Of a stretch of 64,000 nt of DNA, positions 36,576-52,380 are shown in pieces. The DNA is from Micromonospora parathelypteridis. GTDB taxonomy: Bacteria; Actinomycetota; Actinomycetes; Mycobacteriales; Micromonosporaceae. The translations under genes and the position numbers were made by a program. The stretch is taken from NCBI RefSeq assembly GCF_014201145.1, contig NZ_JACHDP010000001.1, positions 4,030,001-4,094,000 of the forward strand, written 5' to 3'. Each line of letters starts with the position of its first letter. Within the stretch, counting starts at the first letter, position 1. A model generated the notes under the pieces. It was given only the letters and a program-made list of their open reading frames with translations. It did not search any database and was not told where the DNA came from.

Positions 36576-36589
36576 GGACAGCGCTGTCC
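36576..36589. promoter_or_regulatory. 14-bp perfect palindrome upstream of ppc
   Basis: GGACAGCGCTGTCC is its own reverse complement and lies 27 bp before the ppc GTG, in the likely promoter or leader. It may be an operator for an unknown regulator. Confidence 0.4.
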
Positions 36590-36795
36590 GACTTACTGGA
36601 TGGTATCCGCGCGGACCGGTGGTCTGGAGGGCCCCCGGGTGATCCACTGCCCCCGAGGCGGCGTTTTCCGACGTGATCTCAACCACCGTCTCCGCTCGAG
36701 CCGGGGCTGGAGCGGGCACGGCGTCGAGGGTCGCCTGTCGCGTGCCTATGGTCCGTTTCGTGAATCACCGGGCGGAAACCGGTTGGCCGGGCGGT

Positions 36796-36801
36796 TAGCG
36801 T
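36796..36801 (+). promoter_or_regulatory. TAGCGT -10 element, S66 peptidase
   Basis: TAGCGT ends 6 nt before the ATG at 36808, without a ribosome-binding site; leaderless. The remaining 250 bp upstream hold nothing recognisable except the ppc palindrome. Confidence 0.45.
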
Positions 36802-36807
36802 TCGATC

Positions 36808-37848
36808 ATGACGTCGCTGAACTACCCGACGAAACCACGGCCGGGCGACCGGGTCGCGGTCGTCTCGCCCTCCGCCGGCCTGCCCGCCCTCTTCCCCCAC
36901 GTGTACGAGTTGGGGTTGCGGCGGCTGCGTGAGGAGTTCGGCTTGGAGCCGGTGGAGTATCCGACCACCCGGGTCATGGGAGCGGACCCGCGCGATCGGG
37001 CCCGCGACCTGACCGCCGCCTTCGCCGACCCGAGCATCACCGCCGTGCTGGCCACGGTCGGCGGGGACGACCTGATCACGGTCACCCCACACCTCGACGA
37101 CGACGTGCTGCGGGCCAACCCGAAGCCCTACTTCGGCTACTCCGACAACACCAACGTGCTCAACCACCTGTACCGGTTGGGCATCGTCGCCTACCACGGC
37201 GGATCGGTGCTGGTGCACCTCGGCCGGCCGGGCGCGCCGCACCCGATGACCTTCGACTCGCTGCGCGCCGCCCTGTTCGGCTCCGACTGGTACGAGCTGA
37301 CCTCCGCGCCGGCCTGGGGCGACCGGCCCAACCCGTGGACCGAGCCCGAGACGCTGGAGTACGAGCCGGAGATGCTGCCCGGCGAGGGTTGGCGCTGGCA
37401 GGGGCCGGAGCGGGTGGTGCGAGGGCGCACCTGGGGTGGCTGCCTGGAGATCCTGCACTGGCTGATGGCCGCCGACCGGGTGCCGACCGTCGCCGAGTTG
37501 GACGGTTCCGTGCTGGTCTTCGAAACCTCCCAGGAGATGCCGAGCGCGCAGGAGGTGTTCCGGATCGTGCGGAACATGGGGGAGCGAGGGCTGCTCGCCG
37601 CCTTCCCGGCGATCGTCGTCGGCCGGCCGAAGGCGTGGGACTTCGACCGGCCGTTGTCGGTGCCGGAGCGGTCGGCGTGGGGCGCGGCCCAGCGGGAGGC
37701 GATCATCCGCGCCCTCACGCCGTACAACCCGGACGCGGTGGTCGTCTTCGACGTCGACCTCGGTCACACCGACCCGCAGTTGATCATCCCGTACGGCGGC
37801 GAGATCCTCGTCGACGCGGTCGACCGCCGGATCGCGGTGCGCTACTGA
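36808..37848 (+). CDS. S66-family LD-carboxypeptidase / MccF-like peptidase
   Basis: 346 residues. The serine-peptidase triad of family S66 is visible: Ser112 (FGYSDNTNV), Glu239 (LVFETSQE) and His320 (DLGHTDPQ). The N-terminal domain starts PGDRVAVVSPSAG. S66 enzymes either cut L-Lys/D-Ala bonds in peptidoglycan stem peptides or, in the MccF branch, destroy microcin C-like aminoacyl nucleotides. The length and the YSDNTN variant favour the MccF-like branch. No microcin genes are nearby, so recycling or immunity cannot be told apart. Confidence 0.85.
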   Translation: MTSLNYPTKPRPGDRVAVVSPSAGLPALFPHVYELGLRRLREEFGLEPVEYPTTRVMGADPRDRARDLTAAFADPSITAVLATVGGDDLITVTPHLDDDVLRANPKPYFGYSDNTNVLNHLYRLGIVAYHGGSVLVHLGRPGAPHPMTFDSLRAALFGSDWYELTSAPAWGDRPNPWTEPETLEYEPEMLPGEGWRWQGPERVVRGRTWGGCLEILHWLMAADRVPTVAELDGSVLVFETSQEMPSAQEVFRIVRNMGERGLLAAFPAIVVGRPKAWDFDRPLSVPERSAWGAAQREAIIRALTPYNPDAVVVFDVDLGHTDPQLIIPYGGEILVDAVDRRIAVRY

Positions 37849-37882
37849 CGCGCCGGCACGTGGATCTCGCCGCCGGCCCGGG

Positions 37883-39043
37883 TCAGCCGGTCGTGCAGAG
37901 GACCGACTGCACTGCGGCCAGCGAACCCGCGCTCGCCGGCACCGGCAACTCGCCTCGGACGTCCCGGTCGATGTCGTAGACGTTGCCGGCGAGGACAAGC
38001 TGCCGGGAGTTGTCCAGGCTGGTCACCGCGATGCTGGTGAAGCCGTGCCCGCCGCCGTCGGTCGTCCACACCTCCGTCGGGCCACCGACACAGGGGACGG
38101 TCATCCGTTGCACGCCCAGGCCGTACCCGTCCGGCCCGTCGTCCGTCGCCACCAGGGTCTCCAACTCACGCTGCTGTGCCGGCGCGAGCAGCCGTCCACC
38201 GAACAGCGCCCGGTGGAACCGCGCCAGGTCCGCCGCCGTCGAGATCATCGCCCCGGCGGTCCAGTCGTACGACGGGCTGAACCGGGTCACATCGCGGCCG
38301 GTCAGGTCGTAGCCGTGCAGGTGCCGGCCGTGAATCTTCGGATCGGTGACCGGAAACGAGGTCTGACTCAGGCCGAGTGGGCCGATGATCCGCCGCCGTA
38401 CCTCGCTCGCCGCGTCCCGGCCGATGACCGCCTCGATGATCAGGCCCGCCAGTAGGTAGTTCGTGTTCGAGTAGCCCCACGAGGTGCCGGGGGCGAAGTC
38501 CGGCCGGTGCGCCACCGCCATGGCGACCACCGTGCGGGGCGTGATGACCCGGTCCCAGTCGTGGTCGTCGAGGTACGGGGCCCAGAAGCTCCGCTCGCCG
38601 GTGGGGTCCCAGATTCCGCTGGTGTGGTTGAGCAACTGCCGGACGGTGATCGCCGAGCCGTCGTTGCCGTTACCTCGGACAACCCCGGGCAGCCACCGCT
38701 CGACCGAGTCGTCGAGGGTGAGCCTGCCCTCACCCACCAGTTGCAGCAGCACGGTCGACACGAACGCCTTGGTGTTGCTGGCGATCCGGAACCGGTCGTC
38801 CGGCCGGGCCTGCGCCCCGGTCGCCCGGTCGGCCACTCCCGCCGCCACCTGCCATCGTCGGCCGTCCACCCGGCCGTAAGCCACCGCACCGGGGAAGCCG
38901 TCCTCGACCATCTGGTCGAGCGCGGCAGCCAGCGCCGGACGTTCTGCCCCGGGACGGTCGGCACCGGCCGGCGGGGGCGGGACGGCGAGTGTGGCGACCA
39001 ACGAGCCGACCGACACCACTACAGTCCACAACGGACGTACCAT
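37883..39043 (-). CDS. Exported serine hydrolase (beta-lactamase/DD-peptidase family, class C fold)
   Basis: 386 residues. A signal peptide (residues 1-28) leads to a penicillin-recognising-type domain: SNTK (Ser89-Lys92) as SxxK, YSN (Tyr191-Asn193), and a late GGGHGF in place of KTG. The variable third motif is typical of esterases and D-stereospecific peptidases of this family rather than true beta-lactamases. It probably acts on cell-wall or other external substrates. ATG at 39043 has GGAG 7 nt upstream; a TTG four codons earlier is rejected. It converges on the S66 peptidase gene with a 34-bp gap. Confidence 0.85.
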   Translation of the reverse strand: MVRPLWTVVVSVGSLVATLAVPPPPAGADRPGAERPALAAALDQMVEDGFPGAVAYGRVDGRRWQVAAGVADRATGAQARPDDRFRIASNTKAFVSTVLLQLVGEGRLTLDDSVERWLPGVVRGNGNDGSAITVRQLLNHTSGIWDPTGERSFWAPYLDDHDWDRVITPRTVVAMAVAHRPDFAPGTSWGYSNTNYLLAGLIIEAVIGRDAASEVRRRIIGPLGLSQTSFPVTDPKIHGRHLHGYDLTGRDVTRFSPSYDWTAGAMISTAADLARFHRALFGGRLLAPAQQRELETLVATDDGPDGYGLGVQRMTVPCVGGPTEVWTTDGGGHGFTSIAVTSLDNSRQLVLAGNVYDIDRDVRGELPVPASAGSLAAVQSVLCTTG

Positions 39044-39232
39044 GACCTGCTCCAATCGACGAAACGGATGTCCCCGTCGACCCTGCCGAAGCGCGGACCG
39101 CAGATGAATGCGGCTCTCCCGCCGATCGGGTGGGGTTAACCCGAAAGATCACGGCGGGTTGCCCGGCTACGCGGGCGGCCCGCACCCGGGCATGCTGAGC
39201 CGACATGTCGATCGGCTGGTCGGGAGGATCAG

Positions 39233-40495
39233 ATGACGCGTCTCCGGCAGCTCCGCAACCGGGTCGGGTACGTGCTGGCCAGCCTGCCGCTGGCGGTAGC
39301 CGGCTTCGCGTACGCCGGTCTCACGGTCGTGGTCGGCGGCCTGTCCTCGCTGACGCTGCTCGGCCTGCCGCTGATGTCCTCCGGTGTCCTCGGCGCTCGC
39401 GGTTGGGGCCGGCTGCACCGCGCGCTCGCCCGGGCGACGCTCGGGCTGCGGGTCGACGACCCACGCCCGGTCCGACGACGGCCCGGGCCGGTGGGGTACG
39501 TCCGGACCGGCCTTGGCGATGCCACGGGTTGGCGAGCGTTGGCCTATCTGATCATCAAGCTGCCGGTGACCCTGCTCGCGGCGGCGGTGACCGCGGCCTT
39601 CCTCTGCTACCCGGTGTTTCTGCTCAGCCATCCGCTCTGGTGGAAGTTCGTCCAGCCGGTCAACACCGACAGTCTGGGTCGGCCGCACCGCGCCGCCCTG
39701 CAACTCGGCGACTTCTTCTTCGACACCTGGCCCCGGTCGTTCCTGCTGGCCGGGATCGGCGCCGCGATGCTGCTGGTCGGACCCTGGCTGCTGCGCCTGG
39801 TCCTGCTCCTGGACGAGCTGCTGATCCGGGGCCTGCTCGGCCCGACCAGCCTCGACACCCTCCAACAGACCCGCGCCCTGGCCGTCGACGACGCCGCCGC
39901 GCTGCTGCGCCGGATTGAACGCGACCTGCACGACGGCACCCAGGCGCAACTGGTCGCCCTGGCGATGAAGCTGGGGATGGTCAAGGAGAAACTCGCCGAC
40001 GGATCCGCGCCGGAAGCCAGAGCGCTGGTGGAGACGGCGCACCGGGACGCGAAGACCGCGATCACCGACCTTCGGGACCTGGCCCGGGGCATCCACCCGC
40101 CGATGCTCGACAACGGGTTGGAGGCGGCGCTGGCCACCCTGGTGGCCCGGGGCGCCGTACCCGTGGTGTTGCGGGTCGAGTTGAGCGAACGACCGTCACC
40201 GGCCGTGGAGACGATCGCCTACTACTGCGTCGCCGAGTTGCTCACCAACGTCGCCAAACACGGCAGGGCCCGGCGGGCGACCGTCGAGGTGCGCCAACAC
40301 GACGGACTGCTGCGGGTGCAGGTCAGGGACGACGGGGGCGGAGGAGCCATGATCGGCTCGGCAGGCTCTGCGCTGCCCGGCGGTGGGCTTGCCGGTCTGC
40401 GTGACCGGGCCCGTACCGTGGACGGCACGATGCGGATCGACAGCCCACCCGGCGGGCCGACGCTGGTCACCGTGGAACTCCCGGTACGACCATGA
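39233..40495 (+). CDS. Sensor histidine kinase, HisKA_3 type
   Basis: 420 residues. The first 200 are a membrane sensor with about four helices of the actinobacterial putative-sensor type. The kinase part begins RRIERDLHDGTQAQLVALAM with phosphoacceptor His233; the ATP domain has ELLTNVAKH (N box), VRDDGGGG and PGGGLAGLRDRARTVDG (G boxes). It should autophosphorylate and pass phosphate to the response regulator whose ATG overlaps its stop by 4 nt. GGGAGGAT is the ribosome-binding site. The stimulus is unknown. Confidence 0.92.
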   Translation: MTRLRQLRNRVGYVLASLPLAVAGFAYAGLTVVVGGLSSLTLLGLPLMSSGVLGARGWGRLHRALARATLGLRVDDPRPVRRRPGPVGYVRTGLGDATGWRALAYLIIKLPVTLLAAAVTAAFLCYPVFLLSHPLWWKFVQPVNTDSLGRPHRAALQLGDFFFDTWPRSFLLAGIGAAMLLVGPWLLRLVLLLDELLIRGLLGPTSLDTLQQTRALAVDDAAALLRRIERDLHDGTQAQLVALAMKLGMVKEKLADGSAPEARALVETAHRDAKTAITDLRDLARGIHPPMLDNGLEAALATLVARGAVPVVLRVELSERPSPAVETIAYYCVAELLTNVAKHGRARRATVEVRQHDGLLRVQVRDDGGGGAMIGSAGSALPGGGLAGLRDRARTVDGTMRIDSPPGGPTLVTVELPVRP

Positions 40496-41151
40496 TCAGG
40501 TTGCGGGTGGTCATCGCCGAAGACTCCGGAATCCTGCGCGACGGGCTCAGCTATCTGCTCACCGACCGGGGACACCGGGTGCTTGCCGCGGTGGCCGATC
40601 CGGAGGCGTTGCGGGCCGCCGTCGACGAACACCGGCCGGACGTCGCGGTGATCGACATCCGGATGCCACCCACGTACACCGACGAAGGGCTGCGGGCCGC
40701 GCTCGCCGTACGCGTCGCCCATCCCGGTACGCCGGTGCTGCTCTTCTCCCAGTACGTGGAGACCCGCTACGCCGCGCAGTTGCTCGCCGGCGGCGCAGGG
40801 GGAGTGGGATACCTGCTCAAGGACCGGGTGGCCGAGGTCGGCGAGTTCGTCGACGCGCTCACCCGGGTCGCCGGTGGCGCGACCGTGCTCGACCCGGAGG
40901 TGGTGACGCAACTGTTCGGCGCGTCCCGCGGTGTCGAAGAGTTGGCCGGCCTCTCCGAGCGGGAACGGACCGTACTGGCCCTGATGGCCGAGGGGCGGTC
41001 GAACGTGGCGATCGCCTCGGCGCTGTTCCTCAGCGTCGGGGCGGTGGAGAAACACATCACCAGCATCTTCGGCAAGCTCGACCTGCCCCCGTCGGAATCC
41101 GACCACCGGCGGGTCATCGCGGTCCTGCGCCACCTCCAGTCCGGCGTCTGA
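40492..41151 (+). CDS. LuxR/NarL-type response regulator
   Basis: 219 residues. Receiver domain with acidic pocket EDS (10-12) and phosphoacceptor Asp55 (VIDIRMPP), switch residues in LLFSQYVET and the Lys of LLKDRV; then a GerE-type helix-turn-helix (about 152-214: GLSERERTVLALMAEGRSNVAIA, then GAVEKHITSIFGKLDL). ATGA overlap with the sensor kinase indicates one two-component system. Targets unknown. Confidence 0.93.
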   Translation: MIRLRVVIAEDSGILRDGLSYLLTDRGHRVLAAVADPEALRAAVDEHRPDVAVIDIRMPPTYTDEGLRAALAVRVAHPGTPVLLFSQYVETRYAAQLLAGGAGGVGYLLKDRVAEVGEFVDALTRVAGGATVLDPEVVTQLFGASRGVEELAGLSERERTVLALMAEGRSNVAIASALFLSVGAVEKHITSIFGKLDLPPSESDHRRVIAVLRHLQSGV

Positions 41152-41229
41152 CGCGTCGGCGTCCGGGCTTCATGGGGTCTGGGCTTGATGGGGTCAGGGG
41201 TTGGTTGGTGGGGTTTGGGATTGACGGCG
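41152..41229. repeat. Degenerate tandem repeat at the 3' end of the cyclase gene
   Basis: Read on the minus strand, the end of the cyclase gene (AACCCCTGA, including the stop) and the following bases are repeated about 40 bp on as AACCCCTGACCCCATCAAG against AACCCCTGACGCCGTCAAT. This looks like an old duplication of the gene end, partly outside the coding region. Confidence 0.5.
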
Positions 41230-42144
41230 TCAGGGGTTGATGACGGCGAAGGCGCGGACCGGGAAGGTGCCCATGCCGGCCACCATCGGTGGGGCCGCGG
41301 TGAACCGGAACCCGTTCGGCGGCAGCGCGTCCAGGCCGGTCAGGTGCTCCACGATCGGGATACCGGCGGCGAGCAGGGTGCTGTGCGCGGGGCGTACGCC
41401 CCCGGCCGCTGCGCTCATGTCGTCGATGTTGATCGAGTCGATGCCGACCAGGGCCGCACCGGCGTCGGCCAACGCCTGGGCGGCGTCCCCGGCCAGGTGG
41501 GGCGCCTCTGGCGCGCCATACCGCTCGGTGCCGAAGTGCGTATCCCACCCGGTGTGCAGCAGCACCGCCCGCCCGGCCACCTCGTACGGGGCCAGCATCA
41601 GCCGGTCCACCGCCCGGGTGCCGGCCGGCACCCGGACCACCACGCCGGGAAGGTCAGCGAGCCGGTCCAGCGGCACCCCGGCCAGGTCGTCGCCGCCGGA
41701 CCATCGGTGGGCGGGGGTGTCCAGGTACGTGCCGGTGTTAGCGATCATGTCGATCCGTGCCACGTGGAACTCGGTGCCCGGGGCGTAGTTCGCCCGGGAC
41801 GCCGCGAAGGTCAGCCAGTCACTGATCTGCGGGGCCGGCCAGCCAGGCAGAGTGATCATCCCGTCGCTGATCACGTGGCTCAACTCGACCAGCCGACGTT
41901 CGGAGCCGGGCTCGTCGACGGCGACACCCCGGCCGCCCTTGTGCGGCTCTTCGATGATCGTCTTCGCGCTGATCCGGACCTCGGCGACCATCAGCAACCC
42001 GAGGTGCCGGACGAACAACGCCGCCAGGTCGTCGTCGGTGATCTCCCGCCCCGGGATGTCCAGCCGGAACCCCTCGGTGTTCAGCCCGCCGCCGTTGGCA
42101 AAGCTCACCTGCGCGTCGAACTGCGCCCGCCACTGCTCTCCCAT
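41230..42144 (-). CDS. Cyclase / kynurenine-formamidase-like family protein
   Basis: 304 residues. The family's zinc motif HxGTHxDxPxH reads NTGTYLDTPAHRW (around residue 140), keeping the Asp and last His but with the first two His replaced by Asn and Tyr. This N-T-G-T variant occurs in a branch of cyclase-family hydrolases, so an altered metal site or a different substrate is likely. Other segments: VELSHVISDGMITLPGWPAP and LVGIDSINIDDMS. Start ATG at 42144; a longer in-frame frame upstream runs through repeat DNA and is rejected. Natural substrate unknown. Confidence 0.75.
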   Translation of the reverse strand: MGEQWRAQFDAQVSFANGGGLNTEGFRLDIPGREITDDDLAALFVRHLGLLMVAEVRISAKTIIEEPHKGGRGVAVDEPGSERRLVELSHVISDGMITLPGWPAPQISDWLTFAASRANYAPGTEFHVARIDMIANTGTYLDTPAHRWSGGDDLAGVPLDRLADLPGVVVRVPAGTRAVDRLMLAPYEVAGRAVLLHTGWDTHFGTERYGAPEAPHLAGDAAQALADAGAALVGIDSINIDDMSAAAGGVRPAHSTLLAAGIPIVEHLTGLDALPPNGFRFTAAPPMVAGMGTFPVRAFAVINP

Positions 42145-42191
42145 CCCGAAACCCGACCACAGACGCCACCTACCGGTCAAGATCCACGGTC

Positions 42192-42259
42192 CGGTCCGGC
42201 CGCTGGCCCGGTCCGGCCGCTGGCCCGGTCCGGCCGCTGGCCCGGTCCGGCCGCTGGCC
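42192..42259. repeat. Four exact copies of a 17-bp tandem repeat
   Basis: The unit CGGTCCGGCCGCTGGCC repeats four times without change, then breaks off as CGGTCGGCGG. A unit length not divisible by three and the lack of a convincing frame argue against coding. Exact copies mean recent expansion or slippage. Confidence 0.9.
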
Positions 42260-42315
42260 CGGTCGGCGGTCGCCCGAACGCCCTCGCCGGTGCGGTTCGC
42301 ACCTCCCGATCGGGG

Positions 42316-42391
42316 AAGATCGCGCTCGATCCAGGAAAGAGTGCTCTCCTCCGGCTTCGAGGCCACTACATCCTGGATCGAGCGTGATCTT
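42316..42391. repeat. Dispersed palindrome C (76 bp)
   Basis: Arms 42316-42336 and 42371-42391 match at 20 of 21 positions, starting AAGATC and containing GCTCGATCCAGGA. The loop is 34 nt. Located between two divergent genes. Confidence 0.85.
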
Positions 42392-42457
42392 GACGGACGG
42401 AGCACGTCGGTGGAAGCGCGAGCGACCCTCCCGGGGCGTTGAGTGCGCGCTCGCCGG

Positions 42458-42537
42458 CAAGATCCGCACAACATCGGGGAAGGTGCTGCCTCCCGCGTTC
42501 CGGAAGCAGCAACTTCCGGGAAGTTGCGCGGATCTTG
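42458..42537. repeat. Dispersed palindrome D (80 bp)
   Basis: Arms 42458-42489 and 42506-42537 match at 27 of 32 positions, starting CAAGATCCGC; pairing may continue inward toward a short CGCG loop. The sequence belongs to the same family as palindrome E (shared GCGCAAC and GTTGCTGC blocks). Confidence 0.85.
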
Positions 42538-42700
42538 GGGCGGGCGTGAGGGGCGCGTGGGGCGTGGGAGGGGTGGCGCGACGCGTACCTGGGCGGAAGG
42601 CGGTGTCTGTCGGTGGACGGGGATAGGCTGGTCATGCACCCCCCGTCCGGCTGGACGAGGGGCCGCCGTCGTGTGCGTCGACTCCCCTGGAAGTGATCAC

Positions 42701-46336
<3,636 letters not shown>

Positions 46337-46390
46337 GGTGGGTCCTGGGTGAGGTGGGGGCCGTCACAGCATGGGAGAGGGCATGAGAGA

Positions 46391-47254
46391 GTGACGGGCA
46401 TGCGTGCTCGCCGTGTGATCGCCGCCGCCAGCGTCGCGGCCCTGGGTGTCCTTTCCCTCGCTGCCTGCGGCAAGTCCGCGCCGGGCATCGCCGCGTACGT
46501 CGGTGACACCTCCTATTCGGTGGACCGCGTCGATGCGATTCACGCCGAGGCTCAGGCAAAGTACGAGACGACCGTCCGGGCGGCGTTCAAGCAGCAGAAC
46601 GGGCCGTCCGCGTCCCCCTCGCCGGAGATGCTCCAGATCGGCGCGACCAAGCAGGACATGCTCAACCTGCTCGTCGGGATCGACCTGGCCAAGCGGATCA
46701 TCGCGGAGAAGAAGATCCCGGTGCAGGACCAGCTCGCCGCCGACGAGTTGGGTGAGAGTTTCGGGGCTCCGGGCACCGAATACGCGAGGCTCGCCGCTGA
46801 CTGGTACGACCTCTTCCTCTCCCTCCAGGCGGGCCTGCCGCCGGCCGAGTTGACTGACGACCTGCGCGCCACCGTCTACGACAAGATGGTGGAAGGCAAG
46901 GTGGCCCCTCCCGGCTGGACGGTCGAGCAGCAGCGCGAGGCGTTCGCCGATCCGGCCATCGCCCAGCAGGTGGCGGCGGTGGTGGCTCTCAGCGCGGCGT
47001 TCCAGGATGAGGTGAAGCGGGAGGACGTCTCCGTCAACCCTCGTTACTCCACCCTGGAAATTCCGGCCCTGCTCCAGGTGCCGAACAGCGGCTTCGGCAG
47101 GTACAACCTGCCCTACCTTGAGCAGGACAGCACGGTTTCGGACATCTCCACCCCGGAGCCGGTGCCGTCGACCGCCGGCCCGGACGCTGGCCCAGGCACT
47201 GGCCCGGACGCCGGCCCCGACGCTGGCCCTGGCACCGAGGGCACGGCCAGCTGA
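46391..47254 (+). CDS. SurA/PrsA-like N-terminal lipoprotein
   Basis: 287 residues from GTG at 46391 (ATG at 46400 is possible). A lipobox LAAC (Cys26) follows a hydrophobic signal. The mature protein resembles the SurA N-terminal chaperone fold (IAAYVGDTSYSVDRVDAIHAEAQAKYET, then TKQDMLNLLVGIDLAKRI), but no parvulin isomerase domain is seen. The tail repeats PDAGPG and GPDAG, a Pro/Asp/Gly low-complexity end. It lies between mfd and mazG; in mycobacteria these two are adjacent. It may help fold exported proteins, inferred from fold resemblance only. Confidence 0.65.
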   Translation: MTGMRARRVIAAASVAALGVLSLAACGKSAPGIAAYVGDTSYSVDRVDAIHAEAQAKYETTVRAAFKQQNGPSASPSPEMLQIGATKQDMLNLLVGIDLAKRIIAEKKIPVQDQLAADELGESFGAPGTEYARLAADWYDLFLSLQAGLPPAELTDDLRATVYDKMVEGKVAPPGWTVEQQREAFADPAIAQQVAAVVALSAAFQDEVKREDVSVNPRYSTLEIPALLQVPNSGFGRYNLPYLEQDSTVSDISTPEPVPSTAGPDAGPGTGPDAGPDAGPGTEGTAS

Positions 47255-47256
47255 GG

Positions 47257-48252
47257 ATGACGGCACGGATCGTCCTTCTGGTCACCTCACCGCGGCTGCC
47301 GGCCGGCCTGCTGACTTCGGCAGCCTGGGACGTCGTACGCCAGCACCCGGTTTTGACCGGCGCGGAGAGCGAGTTGACCATGGCCGTGCGCCAGGCGGGC
47401 GCCGAGGTGACCGTCGTGGACGGGCCGGCGACACAGCCGTTGCTGGATGCGGTGGCGACGCATGGCACAGCGGTGTGGCTGGCCGGCCCTGCGGGCGACG
47501 AGGCGCTGGCCCGGGAGTTGGGTCTGCGGTTGGCCCGGCAGCCAGGGTTGGCCGAGATGGAGCTGATGTACGGCTCGTGGGATCCGCCGGGCGCCCGGCT
47601 GCTCGACGCGGTGGCCGTGCTGGACCGCCTGGCCTCGCCGGGCGGCGACCCGTGGAAGCGGGCGCAGACGCACCGTAGCCTCGCCGGTTACCTGCTGGAG
47701 GAGAGCTACGAGGCGTACGACGCGATCAGCGCCGACGACACCGACGCGCTGCGCGAGGAGTTGGGCGACGTGTTGTTGCAGGTGGTCCTGCACGCGCGGC
47801 TCGCCGAGGAGTTGCCCGAGGACGAGCGCTGGACGATCGACGACGTGGCGGGTGGCCTGGTCGACAAGATGATCCGCCGCAACCCGCACGTCTTCGCCGG
47901 TGCGGAGGCGGGCACGCTGGAGGAGATCACCGAGAACTGGGAGCGGATCAAGCGCGCCGAGAAGGCGCGGGACTCGGTGCTGGACGGAGTGGCGCTGAGC
48001 CAGCCCGCACTGGCCCTGGCCGCGCAGATCCTGGGTCGCGCCGCCCGCGCCGGCCGAGCAGTCCCGCCACCACTGGCCGACACCCAGGTAGACCCGGAGG
48101 CACGGCTGGGCGCCAGCCTCCTGGCAACGGTCGCGGCAGCACGCGAGGCGGGAATCGACCCGGAAGCGGCCCTTCGCCGCGCCACCCTCGCCTACGCCGA
48201 GGCCATCCGCGCCGCCGAGTCCGACCGGCCACCGGGTCTCTCTGACCACTGA
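47257..48252 (+). CDS. mazG: MazG-type nucleoside triphosphate pyrophosphohydrolase
   Basis: 331 residues. It cleaves NTPs (including damaged ones) to NMP and pyrophosphate. The MazG domain is near residues 130-235: GGDPWKRAQTHRSLAGYLLEESYEAYDAI with the E-E-x-x-E metal motif (EESYE), then REELGDVLLQVVLHARLAEE (E-x-x-D) and the tail segment NPHVFAG and NWERIKRAEK. An N-terminal region of about 125 residues (LVTSPRLPAGLLTSAAWDVV...) is typical of actinobacterial MazG and looks like a tetrapyrrole-methylase-like fold. ATG 3 nt after the previous stop: one operon. Confidence 0.93.
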   Translation: MTARIVLLVTSPRLPAGLLTSAAWDVVRQHPVLTGAESELTMAVRQAGAEVTVVDGPATQPLLDAVATHGTAVWLAGPAGDEALARELGLRLARQPGLAEMELMYGSWDPPGARLLDAVAVLDRLASPGGDPWKRAQTHRSLAGYLLEESYEAYDAISADDTDALREELGDVLLQVVLHARLAEELPEDERWTIDDVAGGLVDKMIRRNPHVFAGAEAGTLEEITENWERIKRAEKARDSVLDGVALSQPALALAAQILGRAARAGRAVPPPLADTQVDPEARLGASLLATVAAAREAGIDPEAALRRATLAYAEAIRAAESDRPPGLSDH

Positions 48253-48329
48253 GCCGGCGGCGGGTGGCTCAGGGGCGTCGACTGGGCGTGCCGGGGGTTG
48301 GTGCGGCTGCTCGGGTCAGGGGTGCCGTC

Positions 48330-48335
48330 TAGGGT
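48330..48335 (+). promoter_or_regulatory. TAGGGT -10 element, DUF885 gene
   Basis: TAGGGT ends 6 nt before the ATG at 48342; leaderless arrangement. Confidence 0.45.
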
Positions 48336-48341
48336 CGGGGC

Positions 48342-52357
<4,016 letters not shown>

Positions 52358-52380
52358 AGCCTCGGGGGAGGGGTGTGACG

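Larger units (their letters stand above)
42145..42700. other. 556-bp repeat-rich divergent region, cyclase / mfd
   Basis: No gene is supported. In order it holds a 17-bp tandem array (42192-42259), palindrome C (42316-42391), palindrome D (42458-42537) and the mfd 5' region with a GATAGGCT sequence at 42622-42629. It is the densest non-coding repeat region of the window. Confidence 0.75.

Noticed and set aside
36808-37848. Microcin C immunity locus
   Set aside because: The S66 protein resembles MccF, but no microcin biosynthesis or transport genes are near.
37883-39043. Acquired beta-lactamase resistance gene
   Set aside because: SxxK and YxN are shared by many esterases and peptidases, the KTG box is replaced, and no mobile-element signs surround it.
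42192-42259. CRISPR-like array
   Set aside because: The 17-bp units are contiguous with no spacers, and no cas genes are present.
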